Positions 17,270 to 25,750 are shown, numbered from the stretch's first letter. The stretch is DNA of 64,000 nucleotides from Oscillospiraceae bacterium (GCA_015066385.1 SVOJ01000008.1:1-64000), one strand, 5' to 3'. The notes: generated from the letters alone by a model not told the origin. Program-made: numbers and translations.

Positions 17270-17683
17270 CGGACGGTCTTGCTTATGCTTTTGATGTTCT
17301 GCCTGAGACGGTGAACATGATTCTGTGGCTAGGGTGACGGATATAATCCGAACCCGCCCGAAAACGGCTATTTTTAAGTCTTTTCGGCGTTTCACCCTTG
17401 AAAGGCGACAGCCTTCCTGCGGTTTCAACCCCAAAAATCCAATAAAAATACCTCGTCTTCGGGTCGAAGATTTTTTACAGAGATGATTTTTGACGAGACG
17501 AGGCACAAAACGCAGAAAATCCTTTGTGGATTTTCGAGGATTTTAACGAAGTATCGGCGGAAATCTGCCTGTAAAAAACGGGTTCGGATTATACCCGTCA
17601 CCCTAAGCGGCATTTATTGCATATTTATTCTTGCAGGCATTCTGATCGCGGCACTCTTTCATTATGCACTGAGAAAGGAGTAA
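17266..17683 (+). pseudogene. duplicated 3' fragment of the anti-sigma gene, split by a MITE
   Basis: Bases 17266-17331 and 17606-17683 repeat bases 16333-16476 almost exactly and encode only the tail of the anti-sigma factor. The fragment has no start codon and is interrupted by the 272-bp element. It marks the edge of a tandem duplication that produced the second YfjL-like gene. This covers the whole gap between the two YfjL-like genes. Confidence 0.85.
17332..17603. mobile_element. 272-bp MITE with 25-bp terminal inverted repeats and a TA target duplication
   Basis: The ends are inverted repeats starting GGGTGACGGATATAATCC on the left; the right end reads GGGTGACGGGTATAATCC on the other strand, and the match continues through GAACCCG with one mismatch in about 25. 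The element is flanked by TA on both sides, and the homologous site at 16397-16398 has a single TA. The TA duplication and absence of a transposase fit a non-autonomous Tc1/mariner-IS630 type element. The interior is palindromic around CCTCGTC/GACGAGG. Confidence 0.88.
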
Positions 17684-17687
17684 GAAA

Positions 17688-18458
17688 ATGAAAAAGAAAA
17701 TACTGAAAATTCTTGCGTTTGTTCTTGCCTTGTGTTTGCTTGGCGGAGTTTGTCTCTTTGCAAATGTAATGGTCGGAAATCCCGTTTCAAAAGCACTTGC
17801 CAAAAGAAGTGCGCAGGACTATTTAATTGAGAACCATGCAGGGGAAGGCTATGAAATCAAGAAGGTTGCATATGACTGGTATAATACCGAGTATCTTGTT
17901 GAATGTGCCGTTCCGGGTAGTCTTGATCGTCATTTTCGGGTGGATACGGATTTTTTCGGCAGAGTGGCATATTCAAGCTATGAAGATGATGTTCTGCGAC
18001 ACGGCAATACGGTTGAGCGGCTGAACGACAGCTATAATGAATTGTGTGATGCTGTGATGGACAGTGCTTTTTTTCCTTCTGAAATTGCGTATGCTTTCTG
18101 CAGATTAAACTTTGAAGCCGGTCCGGAAGAAACGGATTCCGAACACCCGTCCAGCGTATTGCGAATGGAAGATCTGCAGACGGATGCAGACTATGATATA
18201 TGCGAATTGGCTGCAAAAGCAGGTGTTCTGAGTGTTGGCTTCCGTGATGAAAATGCCACAGTTGAACGCATGTGTGAGATTTTGCTTGCATTGAAAAAGA
18301 CAGCCGATCAGGCAGGATTTTCTTTCCATGCGGTCAGCTGCGGAATAGACCCCCCGGCGCATCCTGCCGATGATGCTGTGTATGTATGGGGGTTTTTATA
18401 CAGTGATATTTACGAGGAAGGTCTTATCGACCGTGTACGGCTTGCGATCGAAAATTGA
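17688..18458 (+). CDS. YfjL-like membrane-anchored protein, copy 2
   Basis: The 256-residue paralogue of 16481-17269 shares an N-terminal anchor and the segment GNPVSKALAKRSAQDYL. Further shared segments are spread through the protein (HGNTVERL, a VSVERLSEILLA-like VERMCEILLA, FLYSDIYEEG). The GAAAGGAG ribosome site and start region are copied from the first gene. With the MITE upstream, its link to the sigma operon promoter may be weakened. Function unknown. Confidence 0.72.
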   Translation: MKKKILKILAFVLALCLLGGVCLFANVMVGNPVSKALAKRSAQDYLIENHAGEGYEIKKVAYDWYNTEYLVECAVPGSLDRHFRVDTDFFGRVAYSSYEDDVLRHGNTVERLNDSYNELCDAVMDSAFFPSEIAYAFCRLNFEAGPEETDSEHPSSVLRMEDLQTDADYDICELAAKAGVLSVGFRDENATVERMCEILLALKKTADQAGFSFHAVSCGIDPPAHPADDAVYVWGFLYSDIYEEGLIDRVRLAIEN

Positions 18459-18485
18459 TAATCATTTATTTTTGAATCGTTTTGG

Positions 18486-18516
18486 TGTGAGGTTTTTTGG
18501 CTTTCAGATGTTTAAT
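18486..18516 (+). promoter_or_regulatory. candidate ECF-type promoter of the second sigma gene
   Basis: TGTGAGGTTTTTT and CAGATGTTTAAT resemble the elements found before the first sigma gene at 15385-15415. Confidence 0.35.
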
Positions 18517-18561
18517 GGGTGAAAGGTGCTTGAAACCGATTCTCGAAAAGGGGTGCATTGC

Positions 18562-19119
18562 ATGGATAACGGTGCAGGTAGCTACCGCCGTTTTTTAGCA
18601 GGAGACAACAAGGCGATTGCAGAGATCATTGAAGAATACCGGGCAGGTCTCGAACTGTTTTTGCAACAGATCACAGGCGATGACGAACTTGCAGAAGAAC
18701 TGACACAGCAGACCTTTGTCAGGATCTTTACCAAAAAACCGCACTACAAGCCGACGGCATCCTTCAAAACATGGCTGTATACGGTTGCAAAAAACAATGC
18801 TCTGCAATATCTCAAAAGGCAAAAAAGAACGGTACCGCTGGCTTTTGAGGATTGCTTGCTGATCCCCGACGATGCATTATCGGTCGAAGAACAGTATTTT
18901 GCAGATGAGACCGCACAAAATGTGCACGCAGTAATGGGAAAACTCAAACCCGAATACCGTCAAATTCTGTGGCTTACCTATTTCGAAGGTCTTTCCAACA
19001 AGGAAAGTGCCGCCGTTATGGAAAAGAGTGTGCACAATATTGAAGTTCTGGTCTCAAGAGCAAGGCAGGCACTGAAAAAACAATTGATCAAGGAGGGTTT
19101 TGCAGATGAAATCCAATAA
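18562..19119 (+). CDS. ECF-family RNA polymerase sigma factor, second module
   Basis: About 185 residues from the ATG at 18562, which has AAAAGGGG 8 bp upstream; the ORF-track GTG at 18526 lacks a better site. Region 2 is ELAEELTQQTFVRIFTKKPHY...FKTWLYTVAKNNALQYLKRQ, and region 4 is LKPEYRQILWLTYFEGLSNKESAAVMEKSVHNIEVLVSRARQAL. It overlaps the next gene by 14 bp. It is a different ECF group from the first sigma gene, judging by low similarity outside the core motifs. Confidence 0.92.
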   Translation: MDNGAGSYRRFLAGDNKAIAEIIEEYRAGLELFLQQITGDDELAEELTQQTFVRIFTKKPHYKPTASFKTWLYTVAKNNALQYLKRQKRTVPLAFEDCLLIPDDALSVEEQYFADETAQNVHAVMGKLKPEYRQILWLTYFEGLSNKESAAVMEKSVHNIEVLVSRARQALKKQLIKEGFADEIQ

Positions 19120-19996
19120 GGAAATGATTTCGATTGTCACCCAAGAGGTGGAAAACTATCGCAGACGGCAAAAAAGCCGCCGCAAAAAGATCGCAACCGT
19201 GTGTACGGTGCTGACGGTGTTTGTCTGTCTTGCCGTTGCAGTCGGTGCGGCAGCGAAATATGCCGTACTCAGCCCCGAATGGCGAGAACAACTTTTTGAC
19301 AGTGCACAAAACGCAACCGAGGCGATCGGTGTTGACGAATTCAAAGAAAAACTCGCCGCAAGTGATGATAAATTCTCAAAAGACGAAGTATATCCGGTTC
19401 TTATGGACTACGAAAATGCAGTTGAAATCGGTGTTTCACAGCAAGGCGGTGACTATGTGTTCACCCTTGACAGCATTGTTCCCGGGCAGTGGCTTCGCAA
19501 CAAAATCATCAGCGGGTCAATTGCAAATGTGTCGGAACTTCAATTTGAATGGCAGGTCACGGATGCGTATTTTGCAATTTTTGAAATCAGCCGTGCAGAC
19601 GGACAGTCTATGAACGAAGAAACAGACCCGTGGTTCCATTGGCACCGCTATGTGGCAGGCTACAATCCGTGGGGAATGAATATGTGTCTGGAAGGTGCAG
19701 GAGAATTCAGTGCGTATGAGGACGGCAAACGGTGGACGGCCGTGGTCATTACGGACATGATGATGTTCTCTGACCACGATTTTGTGTTCGCACCTGTCGA
19801 TCTCGATGCACAGTTTGATCCCACAAACGATCTGTATGCCGATGCCGAGGGCACCATTGAACGCAAGGATACCGCCCCCGAAACTGTGGTTCTGCTTCGC
19901 TGCAAAATCCCCGACACCTTTGCCGACAAAGCCGCACAGCAGGAATTTATGAAAGACCGTGAATATCTTACCAGGTTTGACGAATACGAGAAATAA
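19106..19996 (+). CDS. single-pass membrane protein, probable anti-sigma factor
   Basis: About 296 residues from the ATG at 19106, with AAGGAGGG 9-10 bp before it. A cytosolic basic N-terminus (YRRRQKSRRKK) precedes one transmembrane helix (about 30-50, ending VGAAAKYA). An extracytoplasmic domain of about 240 residues carries aromatic-rich segments (DPWFHWHRYVAGYNPWG). The topology and the overlap with the sigma gene suggest a signal-sensing anti-sigma factor of the DUF4179 kind. No zinc-finger motif is seen, so this rests on context. Confidence 0.65.
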   Translation: MKSNKEMISIVTQEVENYRRRQKSRRKKIATVCTVLTVFVCLAVAVGAAAKYAVLSPEWREQLFDSAQNATEAIGVDEFKEKLAASDDKFSKDEVYPVLMDYENAVEIGVSQQGGDYVFTLDSIVPGQWLRNKIISGSIANVSELQFEWQVTDAYFAIFEISRADGQSMNEETDPWFHWHRYVAGYNPWGMNMCLEGAGEFSAYEDGKRWTAVVITDMMMFSDHDFVFAPVDLDAQFDPTNDLYADAEGTIERKDTAPETVVLLRCKIPDTFADKAAQQEFMKDREYLTRFDEYEK

Positions 19997-20005
19997 AATA
20001 TAAGC

Positions 20006-20044
20006 AACAGCCGATGGGTTCTGACCCCTATCGGCTGTTTTTTT
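20006..20044 (+). terminator. terminator of the second sigma operon
   Basis: AACAGCCGATGGG pairs with CCCTATCGGCTGTT (slight bulge) and is followed by a T run. Confidence 0.9.
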
Positions 20045-20049
20045 GCTGT

Positions 20050-20093
20050 TTTACTGAAAATTTTTCGGGCGTACCTTGAAAATTTTCAGTAAA
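20050..20093. repeat. 44-bp palindrome upstream of the ATPase promoter
   Basis: The arms TTTACTGAAAATTTT and AAAATTTTCAGTAAA enclose TCGGGCGTACC. A very similar palindrome lies after the ATPase gene at 21489-21526, and a weaker relative (AAATCGGGTTTACCTGAAAAA) lies at 20138-20158 between the promoter and the start codon. Position suggests operators or element boundaries. Confidence 0.75.
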
Positions 20094-20096
20094 CTA

Positions 20097-20125
20097 TTGA
20101 TTTTTTACGGTTTAACGGATATAAT
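20097..20125 (+). promoter_or_regulatory. promoter of the ATPase gene
   Basis: TTGATT and TATAAT are 17 bp apart, between the two CGGG..TACC palindromes. Confidence 0.65.
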
Positions 20126-20178
20126 CTTATTGAAAATAAATCGGGTTTACCTGAAAAATTTCTGATGGTGATGTAAAT

Positions 20179-21432
20179 ATGGAAATCAAGAGAGATTTAT
20201 ATCTGAATAAACTCATCCGCCACAAGCACAACGGAATGATAAAAGTCATTACGGGTATGCGCAGATGCGGAAAGTCCTATCTTTTGTTTGAGCTGTTTTA
20301 CAAGCATCTGCAGTCTGGCGGTGTGCGCGAGGATCATATTCTGAAAATTGCACTGGATGACAGACGAAATAAAAAGTTCCGCGATCCCGATTATCTGTGC
20401 GACTATGTGCATGATTTTGTAAAAGATGAAGATATGTATTATATTCTTCTGGATGAGGTGCAGATGGTGCCTGAATTTGAGGATGTGCTGAACAGTTTTC
20501 TGCACATCAAAAATGCAGATACTTTCGTTACGGGCAGCAATGCCAAATTCCTGTCGAAGGATATCATTACGCAATTCCGCGGCAGAGGTGATCAGATTCA
20601 TATTGCGCCGCTTTCGTTCAGCGAGTTCATGACCGCTTTTGACGATTCGGTTGAGCAGGGATGGAATCAATATATCAATTTCGGCGGTCTGCCCAAACTG
20701 TTTGCATTTTCAACAGAAGAAGACAAATCGAATTATCTGAAGGATATTTTTACCGAAACATATATAAAAGACATCTGCGAACGCAATAACATCCGCAGCG
20801 ATGCCGAGCTTGCGGAATTGCTTGATATTCTTTCCTCTGCCATCGGGTCGCTCACAAATCCGAAAAAATTGTCAGATACATTCAAATCCGTCAAACAGGT
20901 GCAAATACACCCTGAAACAATAAAAAATTATCTTGACCATTTTGTTGATTCATTTTTGATTGAGCAGGCAAAACGGTATGATATCAAAGGCAAACGGTAT
21001 ATCAACACACCGTCAAAGTATTATTTTACCGATATAGGCCTGCGCAATGCGCGTCTGAATTTCAGGCAGACCGAGGAAACCCACGCAATGGAAAATGTTA
21101 TATACAACGAATTGCGCATCCGCGGCTTCAATGTGGATGTCGGCATTGTGGAGTATTATTCGTCTGAAAACAGCAAAAAGAGTGTTCTGAAACAGGCGGA
21201 GGTCGATTTTGTCTGTAATTTGTCCGATAAACGGTATTATATTCAATCGGCACTTTCCGTTCCGACAAAAGAAAAACTGGAACAAGAGCAGAATTCGCTT
21301 GTCAGAATCGATGATTCTTTTAAAAAAATCATCATTGTCAAAGACCTCTCCCGTTCTCATTATACGGAAAACGGAATTTACCTGATGCGTCTGTTTGATT
21401 TTCTGCTCGATCCGAATAGTCTGCATTTCTGA
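20179..21432 (+). CDS. AAA_14/DUF4143 family ATPase
   Basis: The 417-residue protein has Walker A GMRRCGKS (26-33), Walker B YILLDEVQ with FEDVLNSFL after it, and the sensor-like VTGSNAKFLSKDIITQFRGRG. The C-terminal DUF4143 domain contains YYFTDIGLRNARLNF and a nuclease-like segment EVDFVC. These proteins are widespread in gut bacteria, often in many copies, and their role is unknown; a defence or mobile-element link has been suggested from their patchy distribution. The gene stands alone with its own promoter, and the flanking palindromes are the odd feature here. Confidence 0.88.
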   Translation: MEIKRDLYLNKLIRHKHNGMIKVITGMRRCGKSYLLFELFYKHLQSGGVREDHILKIALDDRRNKKFRDPDYLCDYVHDFVKDEDMYYILLDEVQMVPEFEDVLNSFLHIKNADTFVTGSNAKFLSKDIITQFRGRGDQIHIAPLSFSEFMTAFDDSVEQGWNQYINFGGLPKLFAFSTEEDKSNYLKDIFTETYIKDICERNNIRSDAELAELLDILSSAIGSLTNPKKLSDTFKSVKQVQIHPETIKNYLDHFVDSFLIEQAKRYDIKGKRYINTPSKYYFTDIGLRNARLNFRQTEETHAMENVIYNELRIRGFNVDVGIVEYYSSENSKKSVLKQAEVDFVCNLSDKRYYIQSALSVPTKEKLEQEQNSLVRIDDSFKKIIIVKDLSRSHYTENGIYLMRLFDFLLDPNSLHF

Positions 21433-21438
21433 AAAAAT

Positions 21439-21480
21439 AACCGATGAGGAATCGAATCCGACCCCTCATCGGTGTTTTTT
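21439..21480 (+). terminator. terminator of the ATPase gene
   Basis: AACCGATGAGG pairs with CCTCATCGGT and is followed by TTTTTT. It resembles the terminator before the gene (20006-20044) in sequence as well as shape. Confidence 0.85.
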
Positions 21481-21488
21481 GTTATTTT

Positions 21489-21526
21489 ACTGAAAATTTT
21501 TCGGGTATACCCAAATTTTTTTCAGT
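21489..21526. repeat. second CGGGTATACCC palindrome
   Basis: ACTGAAAATTTTT and AAATTTTTTTCAGT flank the perfect palindrome GGGTATACCC. It is the partner of 20050-20093 and ends on the stop codon of the convergent minus-strand gene. Confidence 0.75.
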
Positions 21527-22020
21527 TACATCGGTTTGTCGTACCTTCCGTGGTTGCGGAAATGCTCGGTGCGGAATTCCTCTTTGCTGACCTTACAGCC
21601 GAGCACATTTGCCCAGCCTTCGCAATAAAGCCAGTAGTATGAATGCTTTTTTTTCAGAAAATACTTCCACACAAGGTTTGCCCAGGTGAACGAGGGAAGT
21701 CCGATCAACAGTTGCCAGAACGGCCCTAAAATCAGGCTTTGCACGGTGTGTCCGAATTCGTGAATGGTCAGGTCGTGCACATAATCGGGGCGTTTTTCGT
21801 ATGTTTCGTCCGACAAAAACAGAAATACGAACATGCCCATTGTGATGCCGCCGAGGCTTTTCTTTTTCAGATGAATATCCGTTACAAGGCAGTTGTGGAA
21901 CAATCTGACCTTGCCGAAGGGGGACAGCACAAGAAAGAAAAGCAGTCCCACAACATTCTGCGGCAGTCCCCATGTAAACTGCCAGAACGCATACAGCCAG
22001 CTTTTAAAATTCTGTTTCAT
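21526..22020 (-). CDS. membrane protein with a HEFGH zinc-metallopeptidase-like motif
   Basis: About 164 residues from the ATG at 22020; AAAGGAG in the GH92 gene's tail lies 8 bp upstream, and the ORF-track start 15 codons earlier lies inside that gene. A hydrophobic helix (residues 18-35) and a second (57-70) precede HEFGHTVQS (HExxH at residues 87-91). Another hydrophobic segment and a Trp/Tyr-rich tail with E in YCEGWANVLGC follow. It may be a small integral-membrane metallopeptidase, but a peptidase role is only inferred from the motif. It is co-transcribed with the mannosidase gene. Confidence 0.65.
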   Translation of the reverse strand: MKQNFKSWLYAFWQFTWGLPQNVVGLLFFLVLSPFGKVRLFHNCLVTDIHLKKKSLGGITMGMFVFLFLSDETYEKRPDYVHDLTIHEFGHTVQSLILGPFWQLLIGLPSFTWANLVWKYFLKKKHSYYWLYCEGWANVLGCKVSKEEFRTEHFRNHGRYDKPM

Positions 22021-22033
22021 GCAAAAAACTCCT

Positions 22034-24082
22034 TTATTCTTCTTCACAAACAATGCAAAGCACACCGCCGTTCATCATGTCCGTAACACTGAATCGAAGG
22101 TCGGGCAGGTCTTCGCCGTTGAGGGTAGCGGATTTTGTGTAAATGCCCTTGCCCTGTTTTTCAATCGTCAAAATGTTGCCGTTGTGTAGTTTCAGAACGG
22201 TTTTTTCGTATTTCGGAAATCCGATGAGCATTAAATTCTGCCCCGTAACGGGGAAAATACCGAGGCAATTCCAGATATGGCAGGACGATGTACCGCCCGA
22301 GTCGTTGTTGCCGGGTAGTCCGCCTCTGCCTGTAGTGAACATGCTGTCTTCACCGGCCGCCAACACTTCGCACAGACGGTCATATCGTTTTGCGTAGTGG
22401 TAGGCATAGGGTGTTTCCATGTCGGATTCATTATTGAATCCCTCAAAACAGCCGGAGTGCTCGTCTTCTTCTGTGAATCCGAAGAAATTGTCAAGTTGCT
22501 TTACAAAGGCTTCGACACCGCCTGCAAGTTCTATTCGTTTGTCCATGTCACGCAGGAGTCTGAAGGAATAATTGCGGTAATTGCCCTCATAATAATCATG
22601 GTTTGCGTAAATATAACCCGTTGCGGGGTCGTATGCATCTGTCCATGTGTCGGCAAAAGCGCGCAGTTCCCCTGCAAGGGCGGTTTCGTTCTGACTTTCG
22701 GCAATGTCTGCAACCGCCGCACAGGCTTCACAGACATCTAAGAAATGGGTCAGGCGGTTGGGGATGACTCCCGCTATAATGTCGGCGTAATGTTCACGTT
22801 TCAAGTCCTTGACAATTGCCCGTAAGGCGGCTTTCCAGTCAGCGGGAATGCCTCTGAAACAGGCATCGGCAAGGCTGTGTTCGGCGAGCATACAAGCCTG
22901 ATCGGACGGCACATGACATCCCTTTGTCAGTAAAAACGTGTGCGGCAGTTGCCCCGTGTGCAGACCGCACAGGATGATGGTGTCAACGATCTCTTTTGCA
23001 ATTCCGGGATACAGCGAAAACACCAGCGGAAGCTGTGTTTTGTAAATATCCCACATCGTCGCAAAGTCCACGCAGAACGCCTTGTCTTCCCACAGCGGGC
23101 TTTCCCCCGAACGCGAGCAGGGTTTGATGAGGGTGTGATACAGATTGGAATAGAAAATATTTTTCTGCCGTTCGTCATCGGTTTCAATGGCAATACGGGA
23201 CAGCGCTTCGTTCCATTTTTCATAAGCGGCATTGCGCACGTCATCAAATCCGCCGTCGTCCACGGCAAGATCTGCCTGTGCAAAGGTCGCATTTTTAATG
23301 GAAACGGACAGCCTTGTTTCCACCGTTTCACCATCGGCTTCGATAAGAACACCGAACGTGTCTTCGGTTTTACCGAACAGAATTTCTTTGCCCGCAATGT
23401 AACGATTGTTCTGCAACAGGGAAACCGCTCTTGCATTTTTCAGTTGCAGGCAGAAATAGGTGGGCAGACCGCTGAGCACGATTTCAGCATATACTTCGGT
23501 CGGCGAAACAATGCGTATAAGGCCCGATTCGGGTCTCGCATAATCGCGTTCGCTCTTTTTAAGCAGTCCGTCATTGGTGAAATCCACCGCGAGAACCCCG
23601 TTTTCACTCGGAAAACGAAAACGGTGGTAGGCACTTGTCGTGGAAACCGTGGTTTCACTGTAAATGCCGTCGGCGGTCTTTACGGCATAATAGCCGGGCT
23701 GCGCGTATTCATCTTCAATGTCCGTTCCGTTGAAAGCGGCGGGATCGCCGAAAAACGGAGAAATGATGCAGTAATTGTAATAATAATCAATCGCACCCGT
23801 ACCGCTTTGCTGAAAATGCGAAAGCCCCAAAAACTTTCTGCATTCGGCACTGCGTCTGAAATCCTGCGGACAAGAGTTCGGAAGATGGTCACCGTAGCCC
23901 GTCGGATAACCCGCCGTATAGGTACAGCAGGAATATTTGCCGAACGGCAAAGCCGCACCGGGGTTTGTGTTGCCGGTGATACCTTTTATGAATTTCCATG
24001 TGGCGGCAACACCTTGCGGCGCAGGCAGGTCGATCTCGTCACAACCGTGAAACACATCTACATACTTGCAGAAATCAATCAT
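22034..24082 (-). CDS. glycoside hydrolase family 92 (alpha-mannosidase-like)
   Basis: The 682-residue protein has no signal peptide, so it probably acts in the cytosol. Family 92 enzymes are calcium-dependent exo-alpha-mannosidases. Diagnostic segments are GAALPFGK near the start, MWDIYKTQLPLVFSLYP, the region GFNNESDMETPYAYHYA that carries the catalytic acid, and GLPGNNDSGGTSSCHIWNCLGIFPVTG, close to the family's GLPGNDD.G..S.W...LG.YPV. It is shorter than many secreted GH92 proteins and lacks extra carbohydrate-binding domains. With amylomaltase and a sugar symporter nearby it fits intracellular oligosaccharide breakdown. Confidence 0.88.
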   Translation of the reverse strand: MIDFCKYVDVFHGCDEIDLPAPQGVAATWKFIKGITGNTNPGAALPFGKYSCCTYTAGYPTGYGDHLPNSCPQDFRRSAECRKFLGLSHFQQSGTGAIDYYYNYCIISPFFGDPAAFNGTDIEDEYAQPGYYAVKTADGIYSETTVSTTSAYHRFRFPSENGVLAVDFTNDGLLKKSERDYARPESGLIRIVSPTEVYAEIVLSGLPTYFCLQLKNARAVSLLQNNRYIAGKEILFGKTEDTFGVLIEADGETVETRLSVSIKNATFAQADLAVDDGGFDDVRNAAYEKWNEALSRIAIETDDERQKNIFYSNLYHTLIKPCSRSGESPLWEDKAFCVDFATMWDIYKTQLPLVFSLYPGIAKEIVDTIILCGLHTGQLPHTFLLTKGCHVPSDQACMLAEHSLADACFRGIPADWKAALRAIVKDLKREHYADIIAGVIPNRLTHFLDVCEACAAVADIAESQNETALAGELRAFADTWTDAYDPATGYIYANHDYYEGNYRNYSFRLLRDMDKRIELAGGVEAFVKQLDNFFGFTEEDEHSGCFEGFNNESDMETPYAYHYAKRYDRLCEVLAAGEDSMFTTGRGGLPGNNDSGGTSSCHIWNCLGIFPVTGQNLMLIGFPKYEKTVLKLHNGNILTIEKQGKGIYTKSATLNGEDLPDLRFSVTDMMNGGVLCIVCEEE

Positions 24083-24114
24083 AAGTCAAATCTACCTTTC
24101 ATTGATGCACTTAC

Positions 24115-24143
24115 AGTATACGCGAAAAGACTGCAAATGTCAA
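24115..24143 (-). promoter_or_regulatory. promoter of the GH92 gene
   Basis: On the minus strand TTGACA, a 17-bp spacer and TATACT lie about 32 bp upstream of the start. Confidence 0.7.
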
Positions 24144-24212
24144 ATCATTGTTATAATTGACAAAAAATAAACGATTGAATTGGAATATTTTTACAAAACA
24201 GCCAATAAGTGC

Positions 24213-24241
24213 TTGCTTTTTACGGTGTAAGGTGGTAATAT
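24213..24241 (+). promoter_or_regulatory. probable promoter of malQ
   Basis: TTGCTT and TAATAT are 17 bp apart, about 36 bp upstream of the malQ start. Confidence 0.5.
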
Positions 24242-24277
24242 AATAAAATAGTACTTATATTGTTTTCGGAGGCGTTT

Positions 24278-25714
24278 ATGAAAAGAAAAAGCGGTGTTTT
24301 GCTTCCCGTTTCCACCCTCAACGGTGAATTTTCCTGCGGCAGTTTCGGAAAAGAAGCATTGAATTTTGTTGATTTTCTGGCAGACTGCGGATTTTCTTAT
24401 TGGCAGGTGTTGCCGTTCTGTATGGTGGACGAATGCAATTCGCCTTACAAATCCTATTCCGCATTCGGCGGGAATCCTTATTTTATTGATCTGAATGAAC
24501 TGTTTCAGCAGGGGCTTATCACCCTTGAAGAACGCGAAAATGCAAAGCAGAACACCCCTTACAGCTGTGAGTATGTAAGGTTGTTCCATACCCGTTTCGA
24601 TTTGCTGCGCAATGCATCCAAGCGTTGCAATGACCGCCAAAAGGTGGAAGCATTCATTGCGGAAAATCCTTATCTTGCACAGTTCTGTGAATTTATGGCA
24701 TTCAAAGCCGCCAATGCGCAGAAACCGTGGACACAGTGGGAAAACACGCAGATCGACCCCGACGAGTTGTTCATGTGGCAGTTTACGCAGTATGAATTTT
24801 TCCGTCAGTGGAAAAAGGTCAAGGATTATGCCAATAATAAGGGTATTCAGATCATCGGGGATATTCCGATTTATGTCGATTTTGATTCCTGCGATGTCTG
24901 GGGCAATCGCACATTGTTCCAATTGGACGAAGAAGGCAATCTTGCCGCCGTGGCAGGTTGTCCGCCCGATTATTTCGCCGTGGACGGTCAGTTGTGGGGC
25001 AATCCGCTGTATGACTGGGAGAAGATGGAAAAAGACGGCTTCTCTTGGTGGAGAGCACGCATGAAGCACATGTTCAATCTTTTTGACGGTGTTCGCATCG
25101 ACCATTTCCGCGGACTTGAATCCTATTGGCGCATTCCTGCCGATGCCGAAACCGCAAGGGAAGGCAAGTGGGTCAAGGGTCCCGGTAAGGCATTTGTGGA
25201 TATGTTGCATGAAATCACCGATGACAAGCATTTTGTCATTGCCGAAGACCTCGGCGAGATCACGCAGGAAGTCATTGACCTTGTGGAATACAGTAAATTC
25301 CCCGGCATGCGTGTGTTCCAGTTCGGCTTCCTCGGGGATGATGACAATCCCCATAAGCCGCACAATTATCCCAATAATTGCATTGCTTACACGGGAACAC
25401 ATGACAACAACACACTGCTCGGTTATGTCTGGGAATTGGATGCAGAACGCAGAAAAAATATGCTCGAATACTGCGGCTACACTTCGCCCGATTGGGACAG
25501 AGGCTACGATGCGGTTCTGCGCACCATGTTCGCAAGCCATGCGGGCACTTTGATTCTGCCGATTCAGGATCTGTTGGGTTACGGTTCGGACACAAGACTG
25601 AACATCCCCGGCAAAGCTGACGGCAACTGGCAGTACCGTGTGACTGCCGATCAGCTCAACGGTATCGACCGAATGAAATTTAGACGGTTCAATACACTTT
25701 ATAAGCGATCATAA
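24278..25714 (+). CDS. malQ: 4-alpha-glucanotransferase (amylomaltase, GH77)
   Basis: About 478 residues from the ATG at 24278, which follows CGGAGG at good spacing. It moves alpha-1,4-glucan segments between maltodextrins in the cytosol. GH77 landmarks are GVLLPVSTLNGEFSCGSFG, SPYKSYSAFGGNP, GDIPIYVDFDSCDVWGN, FDGVRIDHFRGLESYW (nucleophile Asp), FVIAEDLGEI (acid/base Glu) and AYTGTHDNNTLLGY (third acid). The length matches bacterial MalQ. It is divergent from the GH92 gene and is followed by a weak hairpin and a dispersed repeat. Confidence 0.96.
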   Translation: MKRKSGVLLPVSTLNGEFSCGSFGKEALNFVDFLADCGFSYWQVLPFCMVDECNSPYKSYSAFGGNPYFIDLNELFQQGLITLEERENAKQNTPYSCEYVRLFHTRFDLLRNASKRCNDRQKVEAFIAENPYLAQFCEFMAFKAANAQKPWTQWENTQIDPDELFMWQFTQYEFFRQWKKVKDYANNKGIQIIGDIPIYVDFDSCDVWGNRTLFQLDEEGNLAAVAGCPPDYFAVDGQLWGNPLYDWEKMEKDGFSWWRARMKHMFNLFDGVRIDHFRGLESYWRIPADAETAREGKWVKGPGKAFVDMLHEITDDKHFVIAEDLGEITQEVIDLVEYSKFPGMRVFQFGFLGDDDNPHKPHNYPNNCIAYTGTHDNNTLLGYVWELDAERRKNMLEYCGYTSPDWDRGYDAVLRTMFASHAGTLILPIQDLLGYGSDTRLNIPGKADGNWQYRVTADQLNGIDRMKFRRFNTLYKRS

Positions 25715-25750
25715 AAACTGCCTCACGGGAGGTTTTGCGGAGAAACTCTG

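Noticed and set aside
17332-17603. A structured RNA or riboswitch before the second YfjL-like gene
   Set aside because: The exact inverted ends and TA duplication explain it as an inserted element.
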